Below, piece after piece: positions 20,379 through 31,027 of a DNA stretch of 64,000 bases. The notes under the pieces are model-generated. The model saw only the letters and a program-made list of their open reading frames with translations. It ran no database searches and was not told the origin of the DNA. The position numbers and the translations under genes are program-made. The DNA is taken from NCBI GenBank assembly GCA_013176395.1, contig JABMLP010000021.1:806001-870000 (forward strand), read 5' to 3'. The stretch is from Venturia oleaginea (taxonomy: Eukaryota; Ascomycota; Dothideomycetes; Venturiales; Venturiaceae). Within the stretch, counting starts at the first letter, position 1. Every line of letters starts with the position of its first letter.

Positions 20379-22021
20379 ATGTCAGCCTCAAAACAGCAAG
20401 CAGCCTTGTACAAAGAAGGTAGACTTGACCTAGCAGCTCAAGCCTACAAGCGAGGCGATTTTCGATCTTACACAGCCGCTGTAAACGCGTAAGATGTCCC
20501 GCGAAAGAACCTACAACGCCGTCTACTCGAGTACAACCAAAACTCGGTTCTATTGCTACAAATCGCCTCCTCTTACCTACTGAAGAAGATACCCTTGTAC
20601 AATGGATTCTCTCGATGGACGAACGTGGTATGCCACCTAGGCCGTCTGCTGTTCGAGAGATGGCGCGTCTTTTACTCGCTGAACGCAAGCAACCTGCCTC
20701 TGTAGGCAAGGTCTGGGTTACCAACTTCATCAATCGCCACGACTCAATTAAATCAAAGTGCAACCGCAAGTACGACTACCAGCGTTCTCAGTGCGAAGAC
20801 CCAGTACTCATTCGAGCCTGGTTTGAACGCGTATAGTTTACGAAAGCCAAATACGGTATACTCGATGACGATACCTACAATTTCGACGAGACTGGCTTCC
20901 AGATGGGGGTAGTCTCAACAGCCAAGGTTATAACGGGTACAGATAGGGCAGGGAGACCTAGGACCACGCAGCCAGGTAACCGTGAATGGGTGACGGTAAT
21001 TGAGGCAATCTGCGCGCGAGATTTTGCGGTCCCACCACTCGTTATCTTCGAGGCGGTAATGCACCAAGCAGCTTGGTACGAAAACGGGCTTCTACCACCA
21101 GACTGGGCAATTGGCGTGAGCGAAAACGGCTGGACTACAAACGAGATAGGCCTATGGTGGCTTGAGCACGTATTCGATAAATATACGAAAGATCGTACAA
21201 TTGGTCGCTACAGGCTCCTGATACTTGATGGCCACGGTAGTCACGTTGCTCCTGAGTTTGACCGATACTGCTCGGAACACTCAATTACTGTACTCTGTAT
21301 GCCACCTCATTCGTCGCATCTACTCCAGCCACTCGATGTCGGCTGCTTTTCAGTCCTCAAGCGATCCTACGGCCGCCTCGTCGAGCAGAAAATGAGCCTA
21401 GGCGTAAACCATATCGACAAGCAAGAGTTTCTACCCCAATACCAGCAAGCACGCGCTGAGGCACTTCACGAAAACAACCTACGAAGCGGTTTTGCAGCTA
21501 CAGGCCTCGTTCCTTACAACCCAGATCGAGTATTATCGCTCTTACACGCTCAATTCCATACGCCGTCGCCCCAGCTACTCCCGCAGGGACCAGCCTGGAC
21601 CTCAGAAACACCGCACAATATCACTCAATTACAGCACCAAACAACACTCCTAAAGCAATACCTTAAGCGCCGTACGCAGAGCCCTCCCTCTCCGACGGAT
21701 CAGGCCTTAAACCAGCTTGTAAAAGGTTGCCAAATGGCGATGCACAGCGCTGTCCTCCTTACGCACGAAAATGAGAGGCTGCGAAGCGAGAACCAGCGTC
21801 AAAAACGGAAGAGAGAAAAGCGACGGTTGTATATAGCAAAGGGAGGTATTCTTACAGAGGCTGAGGCTCAATCTCTTATTGAGAGAGAAGTAATTAGCCG
21901 TACTAAGGTAGAGGCTAGGGACCGAGGCGAGGTACGGCAACGAGCACCACCAAAGTGTAGCGTATACCAATCACTTGAATACAATGCTAGGACGTGCCCA
22001 GAGCGTCATAGAACCGCTTAA
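20379..22021 (+). pseudogene. Fot1/pogo transposase, two stops and a frameshift
   Basis: Homology starts at the ATG at 20379 (MSASKQQAALYKEG, an N-terminal HTH_Psq/CENP-B-like part). A TAA at 20490 interrupts it. A frame change lies between about 20510 and 20540, and a TAG at 20834-20836 interrupts again. Open translation then reaches 22021. The catalytic DDE_1 triad is still legible: YNFDETGFQ, LLILDGHGSH and LLQPLDVGC, with 35 residues between the last two aspartates (DD35D). Both stops are what a C-to-T change of CAA or CAG gives, as left by repeat-induced point mutation. The C-terminus is Lys/Arg-rich with a coiled-coil-like stretch. No active transposase can be made from this copy. Confidence 0.88.
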
Positions 22022-22086
22022 AATGTATATTATTATCAAGAATTGCTTTATTATTGAAAAAGTTGCCGTTTTAAGTATGTATACTT

Positions 22087-22125
22087 GGTGGAGCGGGCCA
22101 CATGCATATGCGGGTCACTTGCCTG
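22087..22125 (-). repeat. pogo right terminal inverted repeat, core
   Basis: On the minus strand it reads CAGGCAAGTGACCCGC, matching the left arm apart from transitions. It ends only 150 bp from the coding end of the small secreted protein gene at 22275. Confidence 0.85.
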
Positions 22126-22274
22126 TAAATTACGTTATTCGAAAATGCTGTTTACATAACAAATCTCCAAATCCGACTGCGTCTCTCCACCGAATTCAAC
22201 TCCCACATGCCCGCCGAGTGCCAAACGAACCTAGAAGCGTCCGTCGATCGGGATCCATACGTAATCGCACATCA

Positions 22275-22638
22275 CTATTTAATCCTGCAGTAAACTACGA
22301 TCTTTTGTATCAAAGTTCCGGGTTGAAGTCCATCCCTGCAACACCTTGGAATGTTTGTGCCGCAATTCACCTTGCTACAAGGGTTTTGTTGACACTGTGA
22401 GCAACAGTCAGCCGGAAACACTAAGAAGATAGGTAGGTTTAGAGTGATGCGGGAACCCCAGCGAGTAGCAAAACAGTGTACTTACAGGTATATCTGAACA
22501 ATAGGAAGGTGCAGGGCCGCATAACGTCTTGTCGACAATTTGGGTTAGCGCAGCTTGAGAGGAGGTATCTGAGGGGAGGGCGAGTGTTGAGGTGAGGGTG
22601 GTGAGGAGGAAGAGCAGGGTAGATGTTGAGGTTTTCAT
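22275..22638 (-). CDS. small secreted cysteine-rich protein
   Basis: Exons are 22486-22638 and 22275-22394, giving 90 aa. The 91-nt intron has a GTAAGT donor, a CTGAC branch-like site and a CTCACAG acceptor. A clear signal peptide opens the protein (MKTSTSTLLFLLTTLTSTLA), with cleavage expected around residue 20. The mature chain of about 70 residues has eight cysteines (TLC, SYC, IPCQQNPC, VNC, PRCC, VYC), so four disulphides are possible. I recognise no family. Its size, signal and cysteines fit apoplastic effectors or other small secreted fungal proteins, but function is unknown. An alternative acceptor 27 nt upstream would change the frame and lose most cysteines, so it is less likely. 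It lies in a transposon island with a pogo element 130 bp downstream. Confidence 0.65.
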
Positions 22639-23698
22639 TTTGTCAAGGCGGTGTTGAGAGCTTGGTCTTGATGTGATTCAAGTCAAGGAAATGTGGTTTG
22701 TCAGTTTACCCTGTGATCGGGTACTCCCAATTTATATGCGCAGGTATTGCTTGCCAAGACGTTGAGCGACTTTAATTAAATTTCCGGTGACGAGGCTCCT
22801 CGTGCTATTTAATGATCCGATGTTAACACGAATTTCGCGCCGCTCACGGCGTAGATGACAGACAACCGATGAACGGGAAATGCCAGATTCCCATGCGTTC
22901 ATCTCAAATCCAGGTCCAAGTCGATTCACTAGGAAGGAGCCGAAAATCGAGTGAGCCCGTGGATCGGGCAGGCAGTCTTCGATCTTGACCCGATGTTCGA
23001 TATCAAGTCTATTCTTAGATGACAAACTGTCCATGTACTCAATCTATGTTGGGATCCCACGTTCTCAAGACCTACTACTATAGTATACCCGAAGAACGAT
23101 TCCGGGTCCTATACCGAGTCTCTCTTCCAAGAATCCAAGGTTCTCCTTGTGTTCTCTACTAGAGTATGGTATCTACCTTGTCGTCGTACATGGCTACTAC
23201 AGTATCCGGGTTGTTAAACATTAATTAGCATTCTTGTCGTGGCTTCTGCGTCGAATCTTCTAGCAGACGTCCATAAATCTACCTATGAACTCCACGATAT
23301 ATATAGTAGTACTAATACTTACGGAAGTGGATTCTGCAGGCTGTGCTACGTCACCGTTTATCAACCCGGATATCATAATACCTTTCAAGTATCGACATGG
23401 TCCAGTACCGCATTAACTGGTGAGAGATAGTAATGCGGTAGGGTCGGTCATCTCCAGCTTCCACTGCAGTGGTGTTCGAGCCAAAGAATGTAGAGTTCGG
23501 CAACACCCTGTTGCAATCCGGTTCACCGCTTAGAATCTGCGGAGGTGTGCCACCACATTTCTTTGGCACGGACACCACAGTCCAACCGATTGCACCGCCA
23601 GAGATTGTGCTTTGTGGGGTCGTCTCAAACTCAGAGGATATTGGCAGCAATACAGCGTACGATACCGTCGTGCATTAGCCGGGGCATAAACACATCTA
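22639..23698. other. transposon-island sequence with one gene-like fragment
   Basis: No intact gene. On the minus strand 23351-23670 reads LPISSEFETTPQSTISGG and then VVSVPKKCGGTPPQIL. This looks like real coding sequence of a secreted or wall protein, but it has no ATG and a TAA just upstream (possibly from CAA). The remainder is AT-richer and uninformative. Confidence 0.35.
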
Positions 23699-23700
23699 TA

Positions 23701-23908
23701 CACCCAACACCTCGCCGAAATAATTTCTCTCTCTACGGAAGTCCGATACCCTCTAAGAAGTTGAAAGAGCGCTTTTAAGAGAGGAGAAGCTAGATAACTA
23801 AGAAAGAAAAGAATCTTAATATTATCTTCTTTTAAAAGTTACTTTAACAAGATGTATCAGCGCGAGTAAAAAGAGAAGCTGATAATTATTTCGGTGAGGT
23901 GGTTGGTG
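23701..23908. mobile_element. MITE-like element with 25-bp inverted ends
   Basis: The left arm 23701-23725 (CACCCAACACCTCGCCGAAA...) pairs with the right arm 23884-23908 on the opposite strand; they agree apart from a G/A difference and two single-base gaps. The 208-bp span is AT-rich, with no coding capacity. Length and structure fit a non-autonomous DNA transposon. No target duplication was settled. Confidence 0.5.
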
Positions 23909-24007
23909 CTCAAAAGTAGTTGATACGGTGGTTGAAACACAACCAACGCGCCCTATATATTTAACTTAAGGACGTTGTAAGATACGCTTACAGAAAGTCG
24001 CTTGAAC

Positions 24008-24097
24008 CTCGTAATATTCACCGACATGTTGCTGGTATCGGCGTGGTAATGAGTCGACGCCGCAGGGACTAAACGCCACGTCGATAAATATTACGAG
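24008..24097. repeat. imperfect inverted repeat, possible small element
   Basis: CTCGTAATATTCACCGAC at 24008-24025 pairs with 24080-24097 on the opposite strand at 16 of 18 positions; both mismatches are C/T. The 54-bp centre is GC-richer than the surroundings. It could be a very small MITE or part of a decayed element. Confidence 0.45.
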
Positions 24098-24221
24098 ACT
24101 CATTTCGCGCTAGTATTTACAGGACGTAAAATTTAACTGCTAACCTTATAGGGATTAATCCGCGACTCCGGCAAGGTATTTCGGCTTGAAAGTGGATTCT
24201 ACTTTATTCTTTATCAAGAGA

Positions 24222-24486
24222 TCCACTGTCACGGGGCGGGCTCGGGTATTAGGAGGAAGGAGCAGCAGCAGGAACAGGTATCATTCAACAGGCTATATAC
24301 GAACTGGCAGGCAAACCAACAGGCAGGTTTAACGACAGGACGTAGCTCAAAGAGCTACGAATTGGTTGAAGCCACGCAGGCTTTAAAACCTTTCCTCGGC
24401 AAAACTACGGTTCTGCCTTGATCACGTACCGTGGGGCCACTCCAACGGCGGGAGAGACTTGTCCGCGATCGTACCGTGACATCCAC
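24222..24486. mobile_element. second solo LTR, 255 bp, with target duplication
   Basis: The LTR lies at 24227-24481, starting TGTCACGG and ending CCGTGACA (8-bp inverted terminus). TCCAC flanks it on both sides (24222-24226 and 24482-24486). A short perfect hairpin CGTAGCTC-AAA-GAGCTACG lies inside. There is no internal retrotransposon sequence, so it is a solo LTR. Its ends and length differ from those of the LTR at 17621, so it is a different family. Confidence 0.8.
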
Positions 24487-24900
24487 AAATCGGTTGGCAA
24501 TACTAAGCTGTATATGTACTAGCCTCAGCACACACAGCGAGAACTCAATTTTTGGAATTTACAGAAGTATCATCTAAAGATCATCAAAACACCTCTGCCA
24601 GTGGCCGCTCCGGCCTCTAGAGGCCATCGCGCGTCCCTCAGCGTCGATGAGATACCTCTAGAGTCGCCGTCGCGGCCACGGCAGAGCAAGCAGACGAATA
24701 CATGAGCAAGCTACACGAACGATGCGTCCACCAAAGACAACAGCAACCATCTAGTCACTATCTCCCGGCTAGTCCATCACCCCAGATGACACTGCAACGC
24801 TCCGAGTCGACGAGTCACTGCTAGAACGGCAATACCTTCAACACAACTCAAACACCAGACGCCCGGTGTGCAACAATCGGCACCACACACCACTGCAACG
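24487..24900. other. spacer, no gene seen
   Basis: No supportable feature. It precedes the nested tandem repeat; the last 40 bp already resemble the end of a repeat unit (CAATCGGCACCACAC compared with CAATCGGTGCGACAC at 25222). Confidence 0.4.
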
Positions 24901-25625
24901 ACTAGATAACCTCTCCCAACGTCTTGGCAAACCGTCCTGCTACAAGCTGTTGCCCAGAGCCTTGAGCCTCTCCCCAAACTGTTGCCTCCCAGTTATGGCA
25001 TTGGCAAGAGTAGGTGCGCGACACAGTAAGTAGTAAGGACGCATAGAAGGAGCCTATTGGCGGCAAATCCCCTCCCTGTAAGCTAGCAGACGTAGCCTTG
25101 AGCCTCTCCCCAGACTGTTGCGTCCCAGTTATGGCAGTGGCAAGAGTAGGTGCGCGATATAGCAAGCAGGGAGAGCGACTAGCAGCAGATAGGCTCCGAC
25201 TATAAGACGACAGGTCTACAACACAATCGGTGCGACACGATACGGCAGCTGCTAGAGAACCTCATCTACTATCGTCTCCGCAAACCGTCCTGCTGCAAGC
25301 TGATGTCCAGAGCCTTGAGCCTCTCCCCAAACTGTTGCGTCCCAGTTATGGCATTGGCAAGAGTAGGTGCGCAACACAGTAAGCAGTAAGGACGTATAGA
25401 AGGAGCTTATTGGCGGCAAATCCCCTCCCTACAAGCCAGCAGACGTAGCCTTGAGCCACTCCCCAGACTGTTGCGTCCCAGTTATGGCATTGGCAAGAGT
25501 AGGAGCGCGATATAGCAAGCAGGGAGAGCGACTAGCAGCAGGTAGGCTCCGACTATAAGACGGCAGGTCTATAGCACGATCGGCGCCATACAATACGGCA
25601 GCTACCAGACAGCCTCGTCTACGGG
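24901..25625. repeat. nested tandem repeat, about 353-bp unit
   Basis: Two head-to-tail copies with a 353-bp period are visible: CAAACCGTCCTGC at 24928 and 25281, and the whole following text repeats with a few substitutions. Each unit contains two internal copies, about 136 bp apart, of a segment beginning AGCCTTGAGCC and containing CCCAGTTATGGCA (for example 24958 and 25094). A partial third copy precedes 24928. No coding capacity was recognised. Copies differ mainly by transitions. Confidence 0.8.
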
Positions 25626-26683
25626 CATACCCGGAGTATCACACCCAAGCAGCGAAATCACGACTGCGATGGTTACTATTGTCTCCAGCATCACACAACC
25701 AAATACACTGCACTGCCGCATGGGAATCTGGTGCAAGGCAACTTTCACAAGCAGAAACATACTTAGGGAACCCATTGGCCTTGAGGGATAAGGCGAAACA
25801 GATAGACAAAGCTGAGCATTAGAGGGAGACTGCCAAAAAGATATTGAATAACCCAAGTAACCTAGCATATCCTAACCGGAATCAAAATGAACAGACAATA
25901 TCAGCTCAGATTCCTTTAATTACAGGTAGATCTAAGATCTGGGCGAAAACGAGAAAAACGAAACCAATATAGTACTACATACTCGGCCAGGTCCCACTCC
26001 AGAAACCTGAAATGAACAGTCTCTCGTTAGAATGTCCACGTTGATGGACAAACGGCAATGAAATACGGTACTTCACCACCACCCGCAAGTGGCCAAGGAT
26101 GTGTGCAACCATGAATAGGATCCGTCGATCCATCACTTCAGATACTAGCTACTAGTATCTTCGTCTTTTCGTTCGCCAAAATTTCTTCTCGCAACTTCTC
26201 TCTGTGACTTTTTCGGTGCATAAGTGGTTTCTCTTGGCTGCTACACTTAACCTCATGCAGTAATAGATGGAGACAGATTGAAAGCCACCCTCCCACTTTC
26301 CTATGATTTTGAGTAAGGGATCGTTCTGTTCATCAATAAGTTATATAACCTCGATATCCTTGTCTCCGTCCAAGCTTTCAAGTGAGAGACCAAAAGAATA
26401 GCCGAGATCGAGAATTGGCCTCAGTACACTGAAAATCAGCATAATTTCGCGGCAGTAGAATGAGTGTGTCAAGCTACAAGTCCCACGATTTCTTTCTTTT
26501 TAACCATGGAGATTTCTAGCCCACTTTGCCTCTATACTAGTAATCAGAAGCGACAACGTTCCATAACATGAGGATGGATAAACAAGTAAGGTACTCAGCT
26601 ATGTATATCATTTTAAACTCCTACACCACATTGTTATACAGAACCATCTTTTGTACAACAATGCCATTGCTATCTCCATTAGC
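25626..26683. other. spacer between repeat island and homoaconitase gene
   Basis: No gene supported. A minus-strand frame at 25602-25868 is hydrophobic but begins inside the repeat and has no motif. The last 200 bp are probably the 3' untranslated region of homoaconitase. Confidence 0.4.
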
Positions 26684-29633
26684 CTAAGCAGTTTTAGCAA
26701 TCTCACTCTTGACCCAGCTCTCCAGACCTCCCTTCGCAATAATCTATCAACTTATTAGTAACGCAAAGCCAGGCCAACAGGAGGACACAAAACATACCTC
26801 TTGCACATTAGGCGGCAACTCGCCCACACTCTGACTCCAGCTCTCCCCACCCGGTCCCTCCGTAACAGTAACTTTACTCCTCGCAACATCCCACTCAAAA
26901 GTCCACCCCGTTCTCCTGGTCAACACCCTCTCCATCTCGTTCAACGGTGCAGGCGGCGGCGAATCAAGACTCTGTTCATTGACTTCCGTTTCAGTGATTT
27001 CCTTTGGCGAAGATGCCGAAGCGTCCGAAGAAGCAAATACTTCTCGTAATCTGTTGATAAGTTTAGGAACTTCGACACCCATGAGAGCATTGTTGATCGA
27101 GTTTCTGCTGAAGATGTTGCCGAAACTACCTGCGACGACGAGGGGGATGCCTTTGGCTAGGATGGCTGTCGCGGCTTGTTCTCGAGAACTTCCGCAGCCG
27201 AAGTTGAACCCTGTGGAAGTTAGCTTGTGTCATCCAGTTTATGCGGAGAATGTTCTTGACGGACCTGAGACCAAGATGTCGCCCTTCTTCGCAACAGAAG
27301 CAAAAGACGGATCATAGTTCTCCATGCATACCTCCGCCATCTTCTCAGTTGTGACATCATCCTGGTAGGTATACTTTCCTGGATAAATCGCATCCGTATT
27401 TACGTTGTCGGCATCGCAAAGCACGATCTCACCAGAAACCTGGTTGTGTCAGCTATTTTTTCTTCCAACTTCAGCAGGCGCGTAGTATACCTTTTCAGGA
27501 AATCCAGGCAAGATTTCAGTCAACCTTTCCGCTTTCTCAGCCTCAGCTGGAGGAGCCGACTCGTCCAATCCAGACTTGGCGCCATCCACAACAATGCTGT
27601 CGAACTTGCCAATTAGAGCTTCAAGGGTCTCTTCGATACTTCGCTCTTGAATACGGTTATCCTCACCCTCAAAACGCTCGACTCCTGTCCAACCGGCAGG
27701 CCTCTCATACCAGCCTGGACTTGCGAATTTACCAGCGAGCGCAGATGCTGCGACAACCTCAGGAGAGGCCAGGAAGGCTTTGGCATCAGTAGACCCCATT
27801 CTACCCTTAAAGTTTCTGTTACTCGCGGAAACACCAACTTCGCCTGGCTGTAGAAGACCTGTACCCTGATCATATTGTCAGTGACGAGAGTCACGAGTGC
27901 TAGGACAAAAATAGACTTACAAGACCGATACAAGGCCCGCATCCAGACGGTAAAGCTAGAACGTAAAAGGTTAGATAATTGGCAATTGATTTTAGGAATG
28001 AATATTGCCTACCCTGTGCGCCAGCGTCAAGCAACACCTGCCAGTCTCCTTGCTCCTCGGCAGCCTGTTGTTCTGGCAAGGATGCAGCTAGAATACAAAG
28101 TCAGCCTTGCTGTCCCTCACCAATCGTAAACTTCTGACTAACCCGCAATGTAGAATGAGACATGTTCAGCTATCTTAGCCGGCTTTCCAGCAGCAGCAGC
28201 GTCCCGGAATACTTTAGCAGCGGCGGAAAGATCGCTTCTTCTGGAGTTCGTGCAGGATACAAGATACGCTCTGTCGACTTTGATATTTTGTGCTTCTAAT
28301 TCTGCAAGAGGCGTTGCGACCTTGACTGAATTCGGGCCGGAGACGTATGGCGAGAGGGTTGATAGGTTCAGTGTGATATATTTGGCATATTTAGCACCCT
28401 TGTCTGCGCTCAAGGGGTCTTCCAGTAGCGCGTCAATTCGTTGGTGGTTGAATCTGTATAGATATCAACATGTGGTTTAACATACCAGAGCATGGAGGAG
28501 TTTACCTGGTAACAGTCTTCGAAGCAGTCGTCTCTGCGGCGGGGAAGAGCGCGTATTCAGTCGCCTTCGATCGCAGCCAAGCTTGTAGTATCGAGTCAAT
28601 TGGGAACAATCCAGAGAGGGCACCCCATTCAGTCGTCATATTAGCAATTGTCAACCGATCGTCTATAGGAAGTGATCGCATAGTTTCCTCTGATCCAGTA
28701 AACTCAATAGCATGGTTCAGCACGTCGTCGTCCTTGAAGAGCCCACAAAGAGCCACTATCACGTCTTTGCCAGTAGTTCCCTTCGGCAAAGTACCGGTGA
28801 AAGTGACTTTAGCTACAGGCGGCACTTGCCACCATGTTCTGCCCGTTGCCCAAATCGAAGCAGCGTCAGTCCTTACAACAGGTGTTCCCAGGCAACCAAT
28901 GCCACCATACATATTCGTATGTGAGTCCGACGCCACGGCCAGTGTTCCAGGCCAAGCATATCCCTCCTCAACCATGATCTGATGTCCAATCCCACGTCCA
29001 GCAGGATAAAAATCAATCCCATGTTTCCGTCCAAACTTCTCGATGTTCGAATACTTCCTCAAATTCGACTCCGTCTTATTCTGCACATCGTGGTCGAGCG
29101 TGAAAACAATCTGGCTGGGATCATTGACTTTGGAGGCGCCGATATCCAGGAATTTCTTTGCAACGGGCCAGGTATTGTCGTGGGTCATGATCTTGCCCGG
29201 TTGCAGAGTAACATAATCGCCTGCTTTGACAAATTTACCCTCGGCCAGTCCAACCGCATAGCGTTGTACGATCTTTTCTGTTAGGGTTTGAGGGACCGCT
29301 GCTGTCTTCCCACTCTTGCCCAGTAACGAAGCAATAGCCGGATCCTCAAGTTGACTGTGGAAGGCATTGACCTCGGGATTATTCCTCCTACTAATCGAGC
29401 TTATGTATCTCGTTGTCGCAGGTAGATTTCCTGGTGTGAAGGTCGCTGCTCGGTAGGCATCGTTGGGCAGGAAGGTCGTGGTTCGTGTGGCATTTGGGAT
29501 GGCTGAATTGGTCTGGATTCCTCGAAGCTGTAACAAAGTATCAGCACTTCCCTTCCAATTAAGCAAGGGAAAGCATTACAGAAACTGATCTTGAGGCCAG
29601 GGAGCGCCTGGCGCAGAATCGTGAGGCCGCCAT
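26684..29633 (-). CDS. LYS4: homoaconitase, mitochondrial (lysine biosynthesis)
   Basis: Nine exons: 29580-29633, 28506-29527, 28143-28453, 28013-28087, 27921-27955, 27491-27865, 27265-27439, 26798-27210 and 26684-26743, giving 839 aa. All eight introns are 51-57 nt. The enzyme converts homocitrate to homoisocitrate in the alpha-aminoadipate lysine pathway. The start [18 protein letters not shown] is a basic, serine-rich mitochondrial leader. The aconitase fold is clear: [21 protein letters not shown], the first Fe-S cysteine in SCTNSRRSD near residue 428, and the other two in CGPCIG near 494-497. The C-terminal swivel domain contains [10 protein letters not shown] and [13 protein letters not shown]. 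The 35-nt fifth exon encodes the CGPCIG ligands. It is somewhat longer than the yeast and Aspergillus enzymes, owing to the N-terminus and a Ser/Pro-rich insert before NEMERVL. Confidence 0.96.
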
Positions 29634-30194
29634 TGAGATGTGGAAAGAAGCCGTTGTTTTCCCCAGATTTTGAGTTTCTCAAAATAAATTGACGCAATCT
29701 CGGAGTGCTCGTTTGACCAGTCAGCTTCGTCCAATTGCGAATGAGAAAAGGGGAGAATGAACGGTGCTTGAATACATGGACGATTTCTTGGACTGTGAAT
29801 AGGGTTGAATTCGAAAGGGTGCTAACTACCCGAGTATCGTGGTTGCTCTTTTGGTCTTCTGTCGAAAGCTTCATCACAATGTGCATTGGAGATCTTCGGG
29901 CGTGCTTGTATCGTTTCATATAATAGTGAACCTGAAAAAAACTCAGATCGCCGACTATATCGACAACCCAAGTGCTATCTGGCCCTTTGCCTGAGCAAAT
30001 GCCTCCCACCTAAATTCAATGTACTCCCAGTCCTAGATGATATCCTAAAACCTCAGCAGGTGACATGTCCTGCCTTTTCTCGCCCAATGCGCCTCCCAAA
30101 TTTGGTACATATGCATGCCTCGTTCTATCTATTGCACAAGAGCTCCACCAAACGTCTCCCTCCAGGACTCTACGTCTGTATTCTGCCTCGTCGC
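29634..30194. other. homoaconitase promoter and ERD2 3' region
   Basis: Both neighbours are on the minus strand, so this spacer should hold the homoaconitase promoter and the ERD2 terminator. No gene seen; the open frame here on the minus strand is the unspliced extension of homoaconitase exon 1. Confidence 0.45.
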
Positions 30195-31027
30195 TCAAAC
30201 TGGGAGGTTGAATTTCTTGCCCTGTAGTACTCTAGCGAAAATTTATTAGCGCTCCAAAATGCCAATCCAGGAAAGGAGCCAACATACTTCGTGTAGTATA
30301 TATAAAAGAAGTCCGAGTACAACACCGTCTGCACAATTCCAGCGACAACCGCAATCGGATCGAAGAAACTCGGCACCGCGATGAAGTACCTGTACAGCCA
30401 GTTCGGAATATAAAGTGCCCTATAAATCCCCAACGCGAAAAGGTAATGCGTTGTAATCGTCTCCGCCTCACCAGTCCTCTGCAACATAAACAGCTGTGGC
30501 AGAATAGCCACCGACTCCAACCAAATCGAGAATGCCCAAAGCATCTCAGGGAGCGTGTATGAGTATGGGAAGAGGATACCCAGGAAAGCGGCGGCGCCAA
30601 CTAGGTATTCGACTTTGAAGGTATCTTGGTTGGGATCGTGGGTCGGTCTGTAGTCGTTGAGCATGAGGTAGACGGTGTATCCGGCAGAACCGAGGAAGAC
30701 AATTTTGAAGACTGTGTTGTAGAGATTGTCTACTTTCCAGAAGGTCCATAGCAGGTCGAGGTAGCGTGTTACGTAGACGATTAAGTACAGGAACTGCGAT
30801 TTGAATGAGATGCCAGATGCGCTCTGCCCTCACAATTAGCAACGAAGGACACTACTCTGGAGAACGGGGACGTACACTGGAACTTTTCATTTTCTGAAGG
30901 AGTATGAGAATCGATAGCAGATGGGAGAAATCCGCTGCACCACAGGTTAGCATTTAACGTGTCTGCCGTCTTCCAGCGCATGGCATGACCGTGTCAGCAT
31001 ACCCAGGATTCGGAATACATTGAACAT
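30195..31027 (-). CDS. ERD2: ER lumen protein-retaining receptor (HDEL/KDEL receptor)
   Basis: Exons are 31003-31027, 30876-30934, 30288-30823 and 30195-30231, giving 218 aa, the normal length. Introns are 68, 52 and 56 nt. It is a seven-helix Golgi/ER membrane receptor that returns HDEL-type luminal proteins to the ER. The start MFNVFRILADFSHLLSILIL is the first helix; GISFKSQFLYLIVYVTRYLDL follows, the family's signature block. WLYRYF and DFFYIYYTK mark later helices. The last exon gives KVLQGKKFNLPV, the lysine-rich cytosolic tail used for COPI sorting. Without the last splice the frame would read on into non-family sequence, which supports that intron. Confidence 0.95.

Larger units (their letters stand above)
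20287..22144 (+). mobile_element. Fot1/pogo DNA transposon, defective
   Basis: A 1.86-kb element is bounded by long terminal inverted repeats. The core arms are 20307-20345 and 22087-22125, identical over 36 of 38 bases around CAAGTG-CCCGCATATGC. Weaker similarity (TCGAA...TAACGTA-TTTA) extends outwards to about 20287 and 22144. The differences between arms are C/T or G/A. It holds one DDE_1-type transposase gene in the same orientation, broken by stops and a frameshift. A TA lies at the inner edge on both sides, the usual target of this family, but the exact ends are unsure because similarity continues beyond it. Confidence 0.85.

Noticed and set aside
24901..25625. possible CRISPR-like array because of repeated spacers
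   Set aside because: Units are 136 and 353 bp and the whole unit repeats, so it is a tandem duplication; CRISPR is not expected in a fungal nucleus.
25602..25868. hydrophobic minus-strand frame of 88 codons
   Set aside because: It begins within the tandem repeat, has no signal peptide or ATG context, and no similarity to anything known.
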